Positions 38,408 through 47,909 are shown, numbered from the stretch's first letter. The stretch is DNA of 64,000 nucleotides from Neoluteolibacter marinus (GCF_014904755.1 NZ_JACZFQ010000022.1:1-64000); one strand, 5' to 3'. The notes: a model not told the origin generated them from the sequence alone. Translations and numbers: made by a program.

Positions 38408-39274
38408 GTGCCGTTTCCGTTCCTCCGACCCAAGGACAGCTTCATCACTTGCCGCGACCGCGATGACGGCGGCGGGGCCCAGATTTCCGCCAGGATCTCC
38501 ACCATGATCTTCGCCCGTCTCAGGGGCCTGACCTACGTCCACACCCCGGTCGCCGACGTCGCCCATGCGCCGGCTGGCATGGCGGCGACGGATTGGTCGC
38601 GCGCGTGGGAGGACTTCTTCAACCTGGGCTCCGACGAGATCCCGGCGGCGGATGTCGAGGCCCGCGGGCTGCCGGTGGTCGCGGTCCGCAAACCGCACCG
38701 CTTTCTCCCCCGCTCGCACCGCCTGCATGTGGTCGCCCATTGCCACAAGGTGACCGATCGCCATCCCGAATCGTGGGATGCCATCGCCCCGGAGCTGCGG
38801 GAAAAATACCTGCTCTCCGACAAACCTTACCTGGCAGGCTACGACGATGGCCGGGTCCAGATTGCCGTCCATCTCCGCCGCGGCGACGTCGGCTCAAGCG
38901 GGCGCTTTTCCGAGCGCTTCACGACCGACGACGTGATGATCGGACGCTTGCGGAAGGTCGTGGAAGCTGTCGGGCCCGACCACGCCACGGTCCGGCTCTT
39001 TTCGCAGGGCGAGGCCGCCGACTTCCGCGCCTATGCCGACCTCGGGGCCCGGCTGCACCTGGATGACGATGTCTTCGAGTCCTTCCACCACTTCGTCTCC
39101 AGCGACATCCTCTTCGTCGCCAAAAGCACCTTCAGCTACCTCGGCGGCGTGATCGGTGGCCAGACCTGCATCTACGAGCCGTTCTGGCACCCGGGGCTCC
39201 CCGGATGGCTGACGCCCGACGACCTCGACAAGCCGGACCTGAAGCGACGCTTCGCCCGCCTCGGCGCCAGCTGA
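38408..39274 (+). CDS. Fucosyltransferase-like glycosyltransferase
   Basis: A 288-aa protein. No ATG precedes the conserved N-terminus; GTG 38408 (MPFPFLRPKDSFIT) is the best start and TTG 38372 an alternative. The family features of GT11/NodZ-like fucosyltransferases are visible: an N-terminal DGGGAQISARIS with later GLTYVHTP, the central VQIAVHLRRGDV (HxRRGD), and the C-terminal FVAKSTFSYLGGVIGG. It has no signal peptide. Probably transfers a deoxysugar onto a surface glycan; donor and acceptor unknown. Convergent with an AraC regulator, a hairpin spanning both stops. Confidence 0.68.
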   Translation: MPFPFLRPKDSFITCRDRDDGGGAQISARISTMIFARLRGLTYVHTPVADVAHAPAGMAATDWSRAWEDFFNLGSDEIPAADVEARGLPVVAVRKPHRFLPRSHRLHVVAHCHKVTDRHPESWDAIAPELREKYLLSDKPYLAGYDDGRVQIAVHLRRGDVGSSGRFSERFTTDDVMIGRLRKVVEAVGPDHATVRLFSQGEAADFRAYADLGARLHLDDDVFESFHHFVSSDILFVAKSTFSYLGGVIGGQTCIYEPFWHPGLPGWLTPDDLDKPDLKRRFARLGAS

Positions 39275-39291
39275 GCGCCGGTCCCTCAGCT
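39269..39291. terminator. Hairpin spanning both stops of a convergent pair
   Basis: AGCTGAG (39269-39275) and CTCAGCT (39285-39291) form a perfect 7-bp stem with a 9-nt loop. The plus-strand stop TGA (39272-39274) lies in one arm and the minus-strand stop (39286-39288) in the other. A plausible bidirectional terminator, though without long T-tracts. Confidence 0.55.
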
Positions 39292-40161
39292 CCCCCGCCG
39301 GTGGGATTGGCGGAAATCCCGCGGGCTCATCCCGCGCAGGCGCCGGAACCAGGCGTTGAAGCTGGAGAGGTTCTCGAAACCGGCCTTGAACGCGATCTCC
39401 GATACCGGGCGGTCGCCGAGGATCAGGTGCCGGCAGGCCTGGCCGATGCGGACCTCGGCGACGAAGGAGCTCAAGGTGGTGCCGACGGTGCGTTTGAAGT
39501 AGTGGGAAAGCCCGGAGGGGCTCATCCCGAGCAATCCCGCGAGTTCGGCATGGTTGAAATCGCTGGCGGAGCGGCGGGCGATGTATTCGTAGATCTTGTC
39601 CACCCGCTCGACGCTGCCCTGGTCGGGCCGCGGCGTGAATCCGGGACTGGACAGGGGCTTGGCGTCGGTGGCCTTGGCGAGTTCCCCGAGGATCGAAACC
39701 AGCTCGACGAAGCGCGGAAGCCCCACCATTCCGAGCAGGCCGCTCATGCGTCCGGCGACCCGGTCGCGCACCGCCCCGTCGAACTGGAGGCCGCGCATCG
39801 AGCGCTTGAGCAGCTCGTCGACCCCGCGCATCTCGACCAAGCTGAAAAAGTCCGCGCCGAAGCAGTCCCGCCGGAACTGGATCACGATCGAATGGGCCAT
39901 TTCATCCGGACGCCCGGTCTCGTCGTTCATCCAGTAGTGCGGCACATTCGGCCCAATCAAGACCAGATCGCCGGCCTGGTAGTTGTTCACATGGTCGCCG
40001 ACCCAGCGGCGGCCGCTGCTTTCGACCACCCAGGTCAGCTCGATCTCGGGATGGTAGTGCCAACCGCTAGGAAAGCGCTTCAACTTGAATTCCCTGACGG
40101 CGAACGATTCGCGATCGGTTTGCGGAACCATCTCGAATTGCGCCTTGGGGGAACTGCTCAC
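39286..40161 (-). CDS. AraC-family transcriptional regulator with cupin domain
   Basis: A 291-aa regulator. The N-terminal cupin sensing domain (about 15-110) shows GWHYHPEIELTWV and DLVLIGPNVPHYW; the C-terminal AraC DNA-binding domain shows LAGLLGMSPSGLSHYFKR and IAFKAGFENLSSFNAWFRR. Cupin-AraC proteins of this kind typically respond to sugars. The upstream neighbour is the large repeat protein gene on the same strand; the target is not clear. Confidence 0.9.
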   Translation of the reverse strand: MSSSPKAQFEMVPQTDRESFAVREFKLKRFPSGWHYHPEIELTWVVESSGRRWVGDHVNNYQAGDLVLIGPNVPHYWMNDETGRPDEMAHSIVIQFRRDCFGADFFSLVEMRGVDELLKRSMRGLQFDGAVRDRVAGRMSGLLGMVGLPRFVELVSILGELAKATDAKPLSSPGFTPRPDQGSVERVDKIYEYIARRSASDFNHAELAGLLGMSPSGLSHYFKRTVGTTLSSFVAEVRIGQACRHLILGDRPVSEIAFKAGFENLSSFNAWFRRLRGMSPRDFRQSHRRGS

Positions 40162-40290
40162 GACGCGGCCAGCTTGCCACGCTGCGCGATCGAGGCAACG
40201 CCGATCCTTGCACCGGACCGTCTCCGCGACAAACGGCCCCTCCCCCGGGGACGGGGAAGAGGCCGCGGTCGGACCAGAGGTAACGGAAGG

Positions 40291-43200
40291 TTAGAACTCG
40301 GCGCCCTCGATCCGGATGAAGTCCTTGCCGGCCCCGGTCGTGAAGGTGGCCTGCATGCGGACATAGCCCTCGGGCACGCCCGTCTGGTCGGCATCCTCGA
40401 CCGGAACGACGAGGCTGACCGGCCACGACTCCATGGTGTTGCTTTCCTGAAGTTCATAGGTGCCGGCGTCGATGCGCTGGTTCCAGCGGACGATCAGGTC
40501 ACCGCCGGAAGCTTCCATCGAAGTCAGCGAACCGTCGGCGTCGACCGCGGAGGTGCCGAAAATGAACTCCTCGAGGTTCGTGAATCCGTCGCCATCGGCG
40601 TCATCCTCGCGGTCCCGCGCACCGGCATCCGGAATGACCAGTGCCCAGGTCTCGAAGTCCACCGGCGGATCCACCGTTACGACCAGGAGACCATCACCGG
40701 TGATCCGCGGGGTCTGGATGATCCCGGGCGTGGCGTTGGTGGTGGAGCCGTAGGTCCCGGCAGCGACCTGCACGCCATCGAGAATCAGACCGCGGATCGT
40801 GTCTTCCTCGCCGTGGGCCAGATCGAGCGTTCCCGCGGCGGCAATGACGACGTTCGCACCGTCGGCCAGGGACGCCACCTCGAGCCTCAACTCCCCTTCC
40901 TCGACCGTGGTCGTGCCGGTGTAGCTGTTGCCGAGTTCCAGCCACATCGTGCCGGGGCCGGTCTTGGTCAGCGGCGAAGCAAAGCCGAGCACGTCGCGGA
41001 GCACCGCGCTGACGTCGAGGTCCACCCCGGAATCCCCGGTCACATCGGCCACGTCGAAGACCGTTCCCGGCAGGCCCACCGACCCGAGCGAGGCATTGGC
41101 ATTGGTCCCGACCCCGGTGGTGAAGATGAACGACGGGAACTCGCTCACCCCGCCGACCGCTACCGTCCCGACGAAGGCCAGGTTGGTGTTGAAGCCGCCG
41201 TGCGTCGCTCCATCGGCGATCTGTACGATGCCGCCGTCGAGGGTCAGGTTGGGCACGAAGGCCACCGTGTTGGTGCCGCCGGACAGCGTCGCGGCGTCGT
41301 TGATCACCACCGACGGGGCGAACTGCGGCAGCATGCCCGAGTTCCCGAGCGGTGCGATGAAGTCGAGCGAGAGCACGCCCGGGGCATTCACGGTGATGAC
41401 GTTGGACGGGATCATCTCGCCGGCGACGCAGGTCTGCCCGGGGCCCGTGCCCTCGCCGAGGGTTCCCTGGGTCGCATGGAGCCCGAGGATGCCGTCGTTG
41501 ACCACGGTGCCACCGGCGTAGCTGTTGCTGCCGTTGTTGAGCACCACCGCGCCCGACCCCGTCTTGACGACCGTCCCGTCGCCGGAGATGACGCGGTTGA
41601 AACTGAAGGTTCCGTCGATTTCGAAGGTCGCCGGGCTGTTCACGGTGATGTCCGAGGCAAACCCGGAGTTCCCGCCGTTGAAGTTCAGCCGCAAGGTCCC
41701 GTCGTTGATGGTCGTGGGACCGCTATAGCCGTATCCCTGGGCCGCGCTGTTCAGGAGTTCCTGGGTCCCCGGGCCATTCTTGACCAACGACAGGGGATCG
41801 CCGTCCTGGTTGCGGATGATTCCGTAGAAGCTGTGATCGCCGGCAGCGTCGATCGTCAGCGAGGCAGGGCCCGGATTGGTCGTGTAGCCCGGTTGGCCGA
41901 TCTCGTCGTTCTGGATCAGGGCCACCTTGTTGGTCGGCGCGCTGTCGAGTCCGGCGATGGTCTGGGCGGTCCCGCGCAGGTTCACCTTCCCGTTCGGCGC
42001 GCCCGGCCCGGTGTTGAAGGACAGGATCGAGCCCGCCCCGAACTGATGGTCGGCCGCCATGTTGAGGAAGACGTCGAAGGACGCATTGCCGACCACCATG
42101 TCGCCAGGGATCGAGGCGCCCGCGGGATTCGCCGCCTCGATCACCCCGCGGGTGATCCGGGTGGATCCGCTGTAGGTGTTGCCACCGGTCAGGGTCAGGG
42201 TGTTGACGCCGTTCTTCACGAGGCTGATGTCGCCGCCCAGGGCGTGATCCAGGGCGAAGTCGCCGTTGCCCGTGTTGAACCCGATGATGGCGCCGGCCGC
42301 GAAGCCGCCGGTATCGAGCGCGGCGATGTCGCTGTCGGTGAACTCACCGGCACCCCCCACGTTGAATGCCAGGACCGCATCCGGCTGCACGATGAGGTTG
42401 GCGGCGGTCCAGGCCGCAGTGTTCGCGTTGTAGAGTGCGGACGGCTGGCTGATCTCGAGCTGACCGCCTGTGGTGACGGTCGTCGGGCCGGTGTAACTGT
42501 TCGTTCCCGCGAGGGTCAGGCTGCCACTGCCGGTCTTGGTGAGACTGCCGCTGTCACCCGCGGCCTCCGAAATGTCGCCGGCAAAGGTGGTGATGTTGCC
42601 GTCGCCGACAAGGAGCGTCGTCGAGGCCGGGCTCAGCGGATTGCCGAGCACGATGTCCCCGCCGGTTCCCGCAAGGCTGCCGACGACCGGTGCCGCGGAG
42701 CTCAAATTGACCGAACCTCCGGTCACGATCAGCGCGCTGGTCCCAAGGGATCCGTCATCCATGGCATTCAGCACGCCATTGCCCACCGATGTCGTTCCGG
42801 AGAGCGGGTTGGCGACGCCGAGCGTTACCTCCCCCGTCCCCGACACGGTCAGGCCGTTCGATTGGAGCGGACCATTGAATGCCACGCTTCCCGAACCCGC
42901 GTGGACGGTGCCTGTCGCGACGCTCAGGGAGCCGCCGAAGGATACATCCCCGGAACCGGAGACCGTCAGGCCGTTGCTCACCGTGATTGCCTCGCCGCCG
43001 AAGTTGTAGGGCACGGTGTCGCCGTTGGCGAAGCCCATCGACGAAGCCGTCAGGGCCGCGGGGATGTTGATGTCCGTGTTGCTCCCGGTGCTGTCAAAGG
43101 TCAGCGGCGCGAGGCTGTCGTAGTCGGCCGGCGCCCCGCCGTCGGTTTCCGCCCAGTTGCTGTCCGGGGTGGTCACCCAGTCGGCCGTGCCCGCGGAGCC

Positions 43201-44388
43201 GCTGCCGCCGGTCCAGGTGAGCGGATCCGCCAAAGGGGCGGCGCTGCCGAGCATGATGAACTCGCGGTAGCCGACATAGCCGTTCTCCTGGTTGTTGAAC
43301 AGGAACTGGACCGCCGCCACGCCGGTGGCCATGAAGCCGGAGGTCGGGGCGATGCGGGTGTGGGTCGCGTTGAGCGGGTTGCCGGTGTGGTTGCTGACTG
43401 CCGCCAGCGGGATGAAGGTCGTCGGATCGTCCACCGTGGAATAGCGGATCGCGAAATCCTGGTTGTCACGGCCGCTGTCCCCCCAGGCCGCGTAGGAATC
43501 GAAGGAGCTGATGTTGTAGCCGTTGAAATTCACCGAGGTATCCAGCGGGAAGATCACCGAGGTCCCGTTCAAGGGGGCCACCGCCTGCGTCTGCACCGCA
43601 GGGGTGCCGACCGTGCCATCGGTCAAGGTGGTCCAGCTCGAAGAGGTGATGTCGCCGTTGCCATGGTTGGCACCCGCCGGCACGGAGGGGGTGTTGGCCG
43701 TCGCGCCGTCGAGCAGGTTGGTGCCCGATGGCAGGGTCCAGGTGCCGGTGCTGTTGGACTCGTTGACGGTGGTGACCACCGCGGGATCGGCCAGCAGGAT
43801 GAATTCGCGGAAGCCGGTGTAGCCGTTCTCCTGGCCGGCGAAGTTGATCCGGATCGAGTGCACCGCCGTGGCCAGATAGCCCGAGGTATCGGTCAGCCGG
43901 GTGTGGGTGCAGTTGTTGGGATTCCCGGTGTGGTTGGCGACGGTGGCGATGGGGATGAAGGTCAGCGGATCCGCCACGGTCGAGTATTCCAGGGTGTAGT
44001 CCTGGTTGTCGCGCCCGCTGTCGCCCCACGCGCAGTACGAGTCGAAGGACGTGATGTCATAGCCCGCCGGCTGGGCCGCGGTATCCAGGGGGAAGATGAC
44101 CGACTCGCCGTTGTTCGGGGTGACGCTGCTGGCATTTTCACCCGGCAGGCCGAGCAAACCGTCGGTCAAGGTGGACCAGGCGCCGGAAGAACCTTCATGG
44201 GTCGAGGCGGTCCCGGGGGTGGCGGTGGCACCGTCGAGCAGATTGGTGCCGAGCGGGAATATCCAATCGTTGGTGGTGGCTTGCTCGTTGAGCGCGATCA
44301 CGTCCGCCGATGCGGAGGCGAAGGTCAAGATCGGTGCCAGACAGATGACGAGCGAAGGGCGGGATATCGGGGATAAGTTGGGCTTCAT
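40291..44388 (-). CDS. Autotransporter-associated beta-strand repeat protein with duplicated N-terminal domain
   Basis: A 1365-aa exported protein; ATG 44388 gives a signal peptide (LVICLAPILTFASASA). Two similar domains of about 170-180 residues (about 25-195 and 200-385) share GTNLLDGAT, FPLDT, WGDSGRDNQD, NHTGNP and GYxGxREFI. They look like discoidin-type lectin folds. Then come at least five autotransporter-associated repeats (LAGTNSYTGPTTV, LTGGNTYSGSTRIT, NGSNSYAGGTVVNDG, LGNSYTGTTTVEEG). The C-terminus is the module seen in two other proteins here (DFETWALVI; DDADGDGFTNLEEFIFGTS) and ends KDFIRIEGAEF. No beta-barrel translocator is present, so it is not a self-sufficient autotransporter. 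Likely a long surface beta-helix adhesin or glycan binder. Confidence 0.85.
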   Translation of the reverse strand: MKPNLSPISRPSLVICLAPILTFASASADVIALNEQATTNDWIFPLGTNLLDGATATPGTASTHEGSSGAWSTLTDGLLGLPGENASSVTPNNGESVIFPLDTAAQPAGYDITSFDSYCAWGDSGRDNQDYTLEYSTVADPLTFIPIATVANHTGNPNNCTHTRLTDTSGYLATAVHSIRINFAGQENGYTGFREFILLADPAVVTTVNESNSTGTWTLPSGTNLLDGATANTPSVPAGANHGNGDITSSSWTTLTDGTVGTPAVQTQAVAPLNGTSVIFPLDTSVNFNGYNISSFDSYAAWGDSGRDNQDFAIRYSTVDDPTTFIPLAAVSNHTGNPLNATHTRIAPTSGFMATGVAAVQFLFNNQENGYVGYREFIMLGSAAPLADPLTWTGGSGSAGTADWVTTPDSNWAETDGGAPADYDSLAPLTFDSTGSNTDINIPAALTASSMGFANGDTVPYNFGGEAITVSNGLTVSGSGDVSFGGSLSVATGTVHAGSGSVAFNGPLQSNGLTVSGTGEVTLGVANPLSGTTSVGNGVLNAMDDGSLGTSALIVTGGSVNLSSAAPVVGSLAGTGGDIVLGNPLSPASTTLLVGDGNITTFAGDISEAAGDSGSLTKTGSGSLTLAGTNSYTGPTTVTTGGQLEISQPSALYNANTAAWTAANLIVQPDAVLAFNVGGAGEFTDSDIAALDTGGFAAGAIIGFNTGNGDFALDHALGGDISLVKNGVNTLTLTGGNTYSGSTRITRGVIEAANPAGASIPGDMVVGNASFDVFLNMAADHQFGAGSILSFNTGPGAPNGKVNLRGTAQTIAGLDSAPTNKVALIQNDEIGQPGYTTNPGPASLTIDAAGDHSFYGIIRNQDGDPLSLVKNGPGTQELLNSAAQGYGYSGPTTINDGTLRLNFNGGNSGFASDITVNSPATFEIDGTFSFNRVISGDGTVVKTGSGAVVLNNGSNSYAGGTVVNDGILGLHATQGTLGEGTGPGQTCVAGEMIPSNVITVNAPGVLSLDFIAPLGNSGMLPQFAPSVVINDAATLSGGTNTVAFVPNLTLDGGIVQIADGATHGGFNTNLAFVGTVAVGGVSEFPSFIFTTGVGTNANASLGSVGLPGTVFDVADVTGDSGVDLDVSAVLRDVLGFASPLTKTGPGTMWLELGNSYTGTTTVEEGELRLEVASLADGANVVIAAAGTLDLAHGEEDTIRGLILDGVQVAAGTYGSTTNATPGIIQTPRITGDGLLVVTVDPPVDFETWALVIPDAGARDREDDADGDGFTNLEEFIFGTSAVDADGSLTSMEASGGDLIVRWNQRIDAGTYELQESNTMESWPVSLVVPVEDADQTGVPEGYVRMQATFTTGAGKDFIRIEGAEF

Positions 44389-44588
44389 GTGGTGATTGGA
44401 CTGCGACTCGCCTGTTTCCTCAGGCTGGCGGGAGTCAAGACCAGCTCCCCTGCCCTGCCTACCTATGCATTTCCCTAGTGACCGGGCCGCGACCACCTCC
44501 GGCCCTTGTCGCAGCGGCATCCGGCGGATTGGATCTGTCCGGAAAAAAACCGCGGGATCCCCCGTTTACCTTACCGCAACGTCTTCCC

Positions 44589-45536
44589 ATGCACCCGCCC
44601 ACCGCTGAAGTCATCGCCTCAGGTATCAACGTCGTCGACTTCCTCGCCCGGCCGCCCGCCGGCGTGGTGGCCGGAGGCAAGTACGAGACTCCCGAGATGG
44701 AGGTTCAAGGCGGCGGGCCGGCTTCAACGGCCGCGTGCGTGACCGCGGTCTTCGGCCATGCAACCGCGTTTCTAGCCCGCCTCGGCGATGACCCGATCAG
44801 CCGCCTGTCCCGCTCCCAGTTCGCTCAGGCCGGGATCCTGCCGGATCACCTGATCATGGCCCCCGGTGAGCGGGCCGGCGTGTCGATGATCCAGATCGAC
44901 CGAGCCTCCGGCGAGCGCACCGTTTTCTACAACCTGCACGACTACGGCTGGATTCGGGACGAGGACATCCCGCTTGCGGCGATCAAGGAAGCCCGGCTGG
45001 TCATCGTCGACGGCTATGACACCACCGCCGCGTTGGGGATGCTGCGCGCTGCGGCAAGCATCTCCTGCCCCAGCATCATCGACCTCGAGCACGGCGAGAC
45101 GGGATTCGTGCACGAGTGCATTTCCCTTGCCTCCGACGTGCTGCTGCCGCTGCATACCGCGCGCGCGACCACCGGTCAGGACACCCCGGAAGCGGCGCTG
45201 CGGGCGCTGGCAGAGATAGGCACGGGCCAGATGCTGGTGACCGACGGGGACCGCGGCAGCTGGGCACTCACCCCGGATGGAATCCTTCACCAACCCGCCT
45301 TCGAGACCCGGGTTGTCGATACCAACGGTTGCGGCGACGCCTTTCACGGCGGCTACGCCGTCGGACTCCTCCGCGGCTGGCCGCTTCCGCTGCGCATGGA
45401 GTTCGCCGCATGGGTGGCATCGCGGGTGGCCACGGCGCTCGGGGGACGCAGCGGGATTCCCGACCGAGCCACCCTCCGGAACGAACTCCACCGCTTCTCG
45501 CCCGCCCTGCAGGCGGCGGCTTCATCTCTCCCATGA
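44589..45536 (+). CDS. PfkB-family sugar kinase
   Basis: A 315-aa ribokinase/PfkB kinase. ATG 44589 (MHPPTAEVIASGINVVDFLA) gives the normal family start. The Gly-rich substrate region is VQGGGPASTAACVTAVFG and the anion-hole/catalytic motif is VVDTNGCGDAFHGGYAVG (DTxGxGD, near residue 247). Its stop overlaps the start of an aldolase-like gene (ATGA at 45533-45536), so the pair probably phosphorylates and then cleaves a keto-sugar. The sugar is not identifiable by eye. Divergent from the 1365-aa repeat protein gene. Confidence 0.85.
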   Translation: MHPPTAEVIASGINVVDFLARPPAGVVAGGKYETPEMEVQGGGPASTAACVTAVFGHATAFLARLGDDPISRLSRSQFAQAGILPDHLIMAPGERAGVSMIQIDRASGERTVFYNLHDYGWIRDEDIPLAAIKEARLVIVDGYDTTAALGMLRAAASISCPSIIDLEHGETGFVHECISLASDVLLPLHTARATTGQDTPEAALRALAEIGTGQMLVTDGDRGSWALTPDGILHQPAFETRVVDTNGCGDAFHGGYAVGLLRGWPLPLRMEFAAWVASRVATALGGRSGIPDRATLRNELHRFSPALQAAASSLP

Positions 45537-46525
45537 AAACCCGACTGTTAGAAAAGCTCGACGCCATCCGCACGAATCGCGACCCGCGGGCCTTCATCAT
45601 CGCCGATGCCAAGGATGCCGACATGGCCTGGGGCATCCCCGCGGCCGGCGCCCCCTACCCCGCCGACGGCAGGCGCTGGAACACCATGCCCGGTTTCCGC
45701 CGGAGCATCCGCGAGGTGGTGGACGACGGCGAGATCGACATCCTGCTGGCCTCCGTCTCCCAGCTCGGCCTGCTGCGGGACGAAGGGGTCTTCGAGGCGT
45801 CGGCCGTGACCCCGGCGATCCGCGCCAACGACACCACCGACATCTGGTGCGGCCGCGGCGCTCGCTACCGCGAGGAGGCATCGCGCCCCTTCGCCACCTG
45901 TGATCTCGAGGAGGCGATCGCGGCAACCGGCGCGGAACTCGGCCTCTATTCGATCACCTTTAACAACGACCTCCAGGCCGACCACGAGAGCCTGCAGGCC
46001 TTCAAGGACTTCCGGCTCAACGCGGCCCGGCTGGGCTTCCACTACTTCCTCGAGGTGTTCGCACCGAATCTAACCGGTCGCGTCGACGACGGGGACCTTC
46101 CCCACTTCCTCAACGACCAGATCTGCCGGACGCTCGCGGGCGTCCCTTGCGGCAACTGGCCGGTGTTCCTGAAAATCCCCTTCCTTTCACCCGGGGCGAT
46201 CGAGGACCTCGCCGCCTACGACCCCCAGAACCTGATCGTCGGCATTCTCGGTGGCAGCTCGGGGACCACCCACGACGCCTTCAAGCTGATCGGCGAAGCC
46301 CGCAAGCACGGCGCGCGGGTCGCCCTGTTCGGCCGCAAGATCAAGGATGCCGAGCACCCGGTGGAATTCATCCGCCACCTCAGGCGGATCACCGATGGCG
46401 ATCTCACGCCGGTGGACGCGGTGAAGTCCTACCACGACACCTTGCAAAAGGCCGGATTGCCGCCACGGAGGACGCTCGACGAGGACCTCGCCCTGACCGC
46501 GACCGAACTGAGCTACGCCCGCTGA
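45533..46525 (+). CDS. TIM-barrel protein, probable class I aldolase
   Basis: A 330-aa cytoplasmic protein starting at ATG 45533 (MKTRLLEKLDAIRTN), coupled to the PfkB kinase. The pattern of alternating strands and helices looks like a TIM barrel. VFLKIPFLSP contains a Lys placed like the Schiff-base Lys of class I aldolases (DeoC/LacD type), and a phosphate-binding-like Gly segment follows (GILGGSSGTT; RVALFGRKI). I infer a sugar-phosphate aldolase from this and from the kinase partner. The exact family is not recognised with certainty. Confidence 0.6.
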   Translation: MKTRLLEKLDAIRTNRDPRAFIIADAKDADMAWGIPAAGAPYPADGRRWNTMPGFRRSIREVVDDGEIDILLASVSQLGLLRDEGVFEASAVTPAIRANDTTDIWCGRGARYREEASRPFATCDLEEAIAATGAELGLYSITFNNDLQADHESLQAFKDFRLNAARLGFHYFLEVFAPNLTGRVDDGDLPHFLNDQICRTLAGVPCGNWPVFLKIPFLSPGAIEDLAAYDPQNLIVGILGGSSGTTHDAFKLIGEARKHGARVALFGRKIKDAEHPVEFIRHLRRITDGDLTPVDAVKSYHDTLQKAGLPPRRTLDEDLALTATELSYAR

Positions 46526-46568
46526 TTTGGAGATCCGCGGATCTGGGCTAGGGTGCGGGAGACCAACC

Positions 46569-47903
46569 ATGCCGTTCACCACCTGCCGCACCTTCCTGAT
46601 TTCCCTGCTCCTCACCCTCGCCTCCGGCGCTACACCGCTGCGGGTGCTCGCCATCGGCGACAGCATGACCGAGGAGTATGCCTTCGAACTCACCTTCTCC
46701 GCGCCGGCATCGGACACGGACAACGCGAACACGCGCAGCTGGCCGGAGCTGTTCCGCATCTTCCGGCCCACCGAAGTCTCCCTCGGGCCTTACGAAAGCA
46801 CCGCACCCGCCTACGGTGACCTCCGCATCGCCGGCCACGAGTGGAACTTCGGCATCCCCGGCATGACCACCGACAACTGGTTCAACCTGATCAACACCGA
46901 CGATCCCTTCGACCCGCCGTCCGGCGAGCCGCTCGGATACGCCTACTACGAGACCCGTAGTGCCCTCATCGACCAGCTCTCCGTCGCCGAAGCGGTGGTG
47001 ATCCTGCTCGGCGCGAACGACCTCAAGCAGGACTACAACGACCTCTTCAACGACACCGAGGCCGACAACTTCTTCAACCGGATCCTCAACCGGCTGGCGG
47101 CAGTCCGCACCTTCGTGCGCACCTACCGGCCGAACGTCCCGATCGTGCTATGCACCGTGCCCGATGTCGGCGCGACGCCACAGATCTCCGGCATCTACAA
47201 CGATCCCGCCAAGCAGGCCACGACCCGGGCCAAGATCGCGGCGTTCAACGAGGACCTGGTCGCCTGGGCCGCGGGACTGGCGGTTCCGCCGACCGTCGCC
47301 CGGATCGACCACCTCACCGACCGGCTGTTCGATGAAAACCCGTTCCACCTCAACGGAACGATCTTCACCGTGGATGGATCCAACCAGAATCCTCCGGACC
47401 ACGTGTTCTGCCGGGACGACTTCCACGTTTCAACCGTCGGTCAGGCCTTGATCGCCAACGAGATCATCGGTGCCCTCGAAACGGCCACCGGCCGGGAGCT
47501 CACGCCCTTCTCCGACCGGGAGATCCTTCAGAACCTGTTGGGACTGGACCCCGATCAACCCTACCTCGACTGGATCGCCGCCGCCGGCCTCGCGGGATCC
47601 GGCATGGACGAGGATCCCGACCACGACGGCCTGCCGAATCTGGTCGAGCAGCTGCTAGGGACCTCTCCCGGCGACTTCAGCGAACCCTTCGCGGGAAGCT
47701 TCGCCCCCGGCAGCTCGCTGTCGTGGCAGCCCGACCCCACCGCGCTCCGCTACGCCACCCTCACCGCGGAGGAATCCGGCAACCTGATGGACTGGCTGCC
47801 GGTGCCCGCCGCCCGGACCAATGTGGCACCGGACGGAACGGTATCGGTCACCCCCGCAACGGCGGAGCGGGGCTTCGTCCGCCTGAACGCGGTGCCCCGG
47901 TGA
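46569..47903 (+). CDS. Secreted SGNH/GDSL hydrolase with C-terminal verrucomicrobial module
   Basis: A 444-aa exported esterase-type hydrolase. ATG 46569 gives a signal peptide (TFLISLLLTLASGATP). SGNH blocks: I LAIGDSMTEE (nucleophile Ser), II NFGIPGMTTDNW (Gly), III LLGANDLKQ (Asn), V CRDDFHVSTVG (Asp-x-x-His). The hydrolase domain ends near residue 330. A C-terminal module follows (YLDWIAAAGL, DEDPDHDGLPNLVEQLLGTSP, ending GFVRLNAVPR), shared with two other secreted proteins in the window. It may remove acyl groups from polysaccharide. It is 43 bp after the aldolase-like gene and convergent with ThuA. Confidence 0.85.
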   Translation: MPFTTCRTFLISLLLTLASGATPLRVLAIGDSMTEEYAFELTFSAPASDTDNANTRSWPELFRIFRPTEVSLGPYESTAPAYGDLRIAGHEWNFGIPGMTTDNWFNLINTDDPFDPPSGEPLGYAYYETRSALIDQLSVAEAVVILLGANDLKQDYNDLFNDTEADNFFNRILNRLAAVRTFVRTYRPNVPIVLCTVPDVGATPQISGIYNDPAKQATTRAKIAAFNEDLVAWAAGLAVPPTVARIDHLTDRLFDENPFHLNGTIFTVDGSNQNPPDHVFCRDDFHVSTVGQALIANEIIGALETATGRELTPFSDREILQNLLGLDPDQPYLDWIAAAGLAGSGMDEDPDHDGLPNLVEQLLGTSPGDFSEPFAGSFAPGSSLSWQPDPTALRYATLTAEESGNLMDWLPVPAARTNVAPDGTVSVTPATAERGFVRLNAVPR

Positions 47904-47909
47904 ATCACC

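Noticed and set aside
39205-44376. A 1723-codon plus-strand frame
   Set aside because: Antisense to the AraC gene and the repeat protein. Its Gly/Val/Arg/Asp-rich repetitive translation only mirrors the repeats on the other strand.
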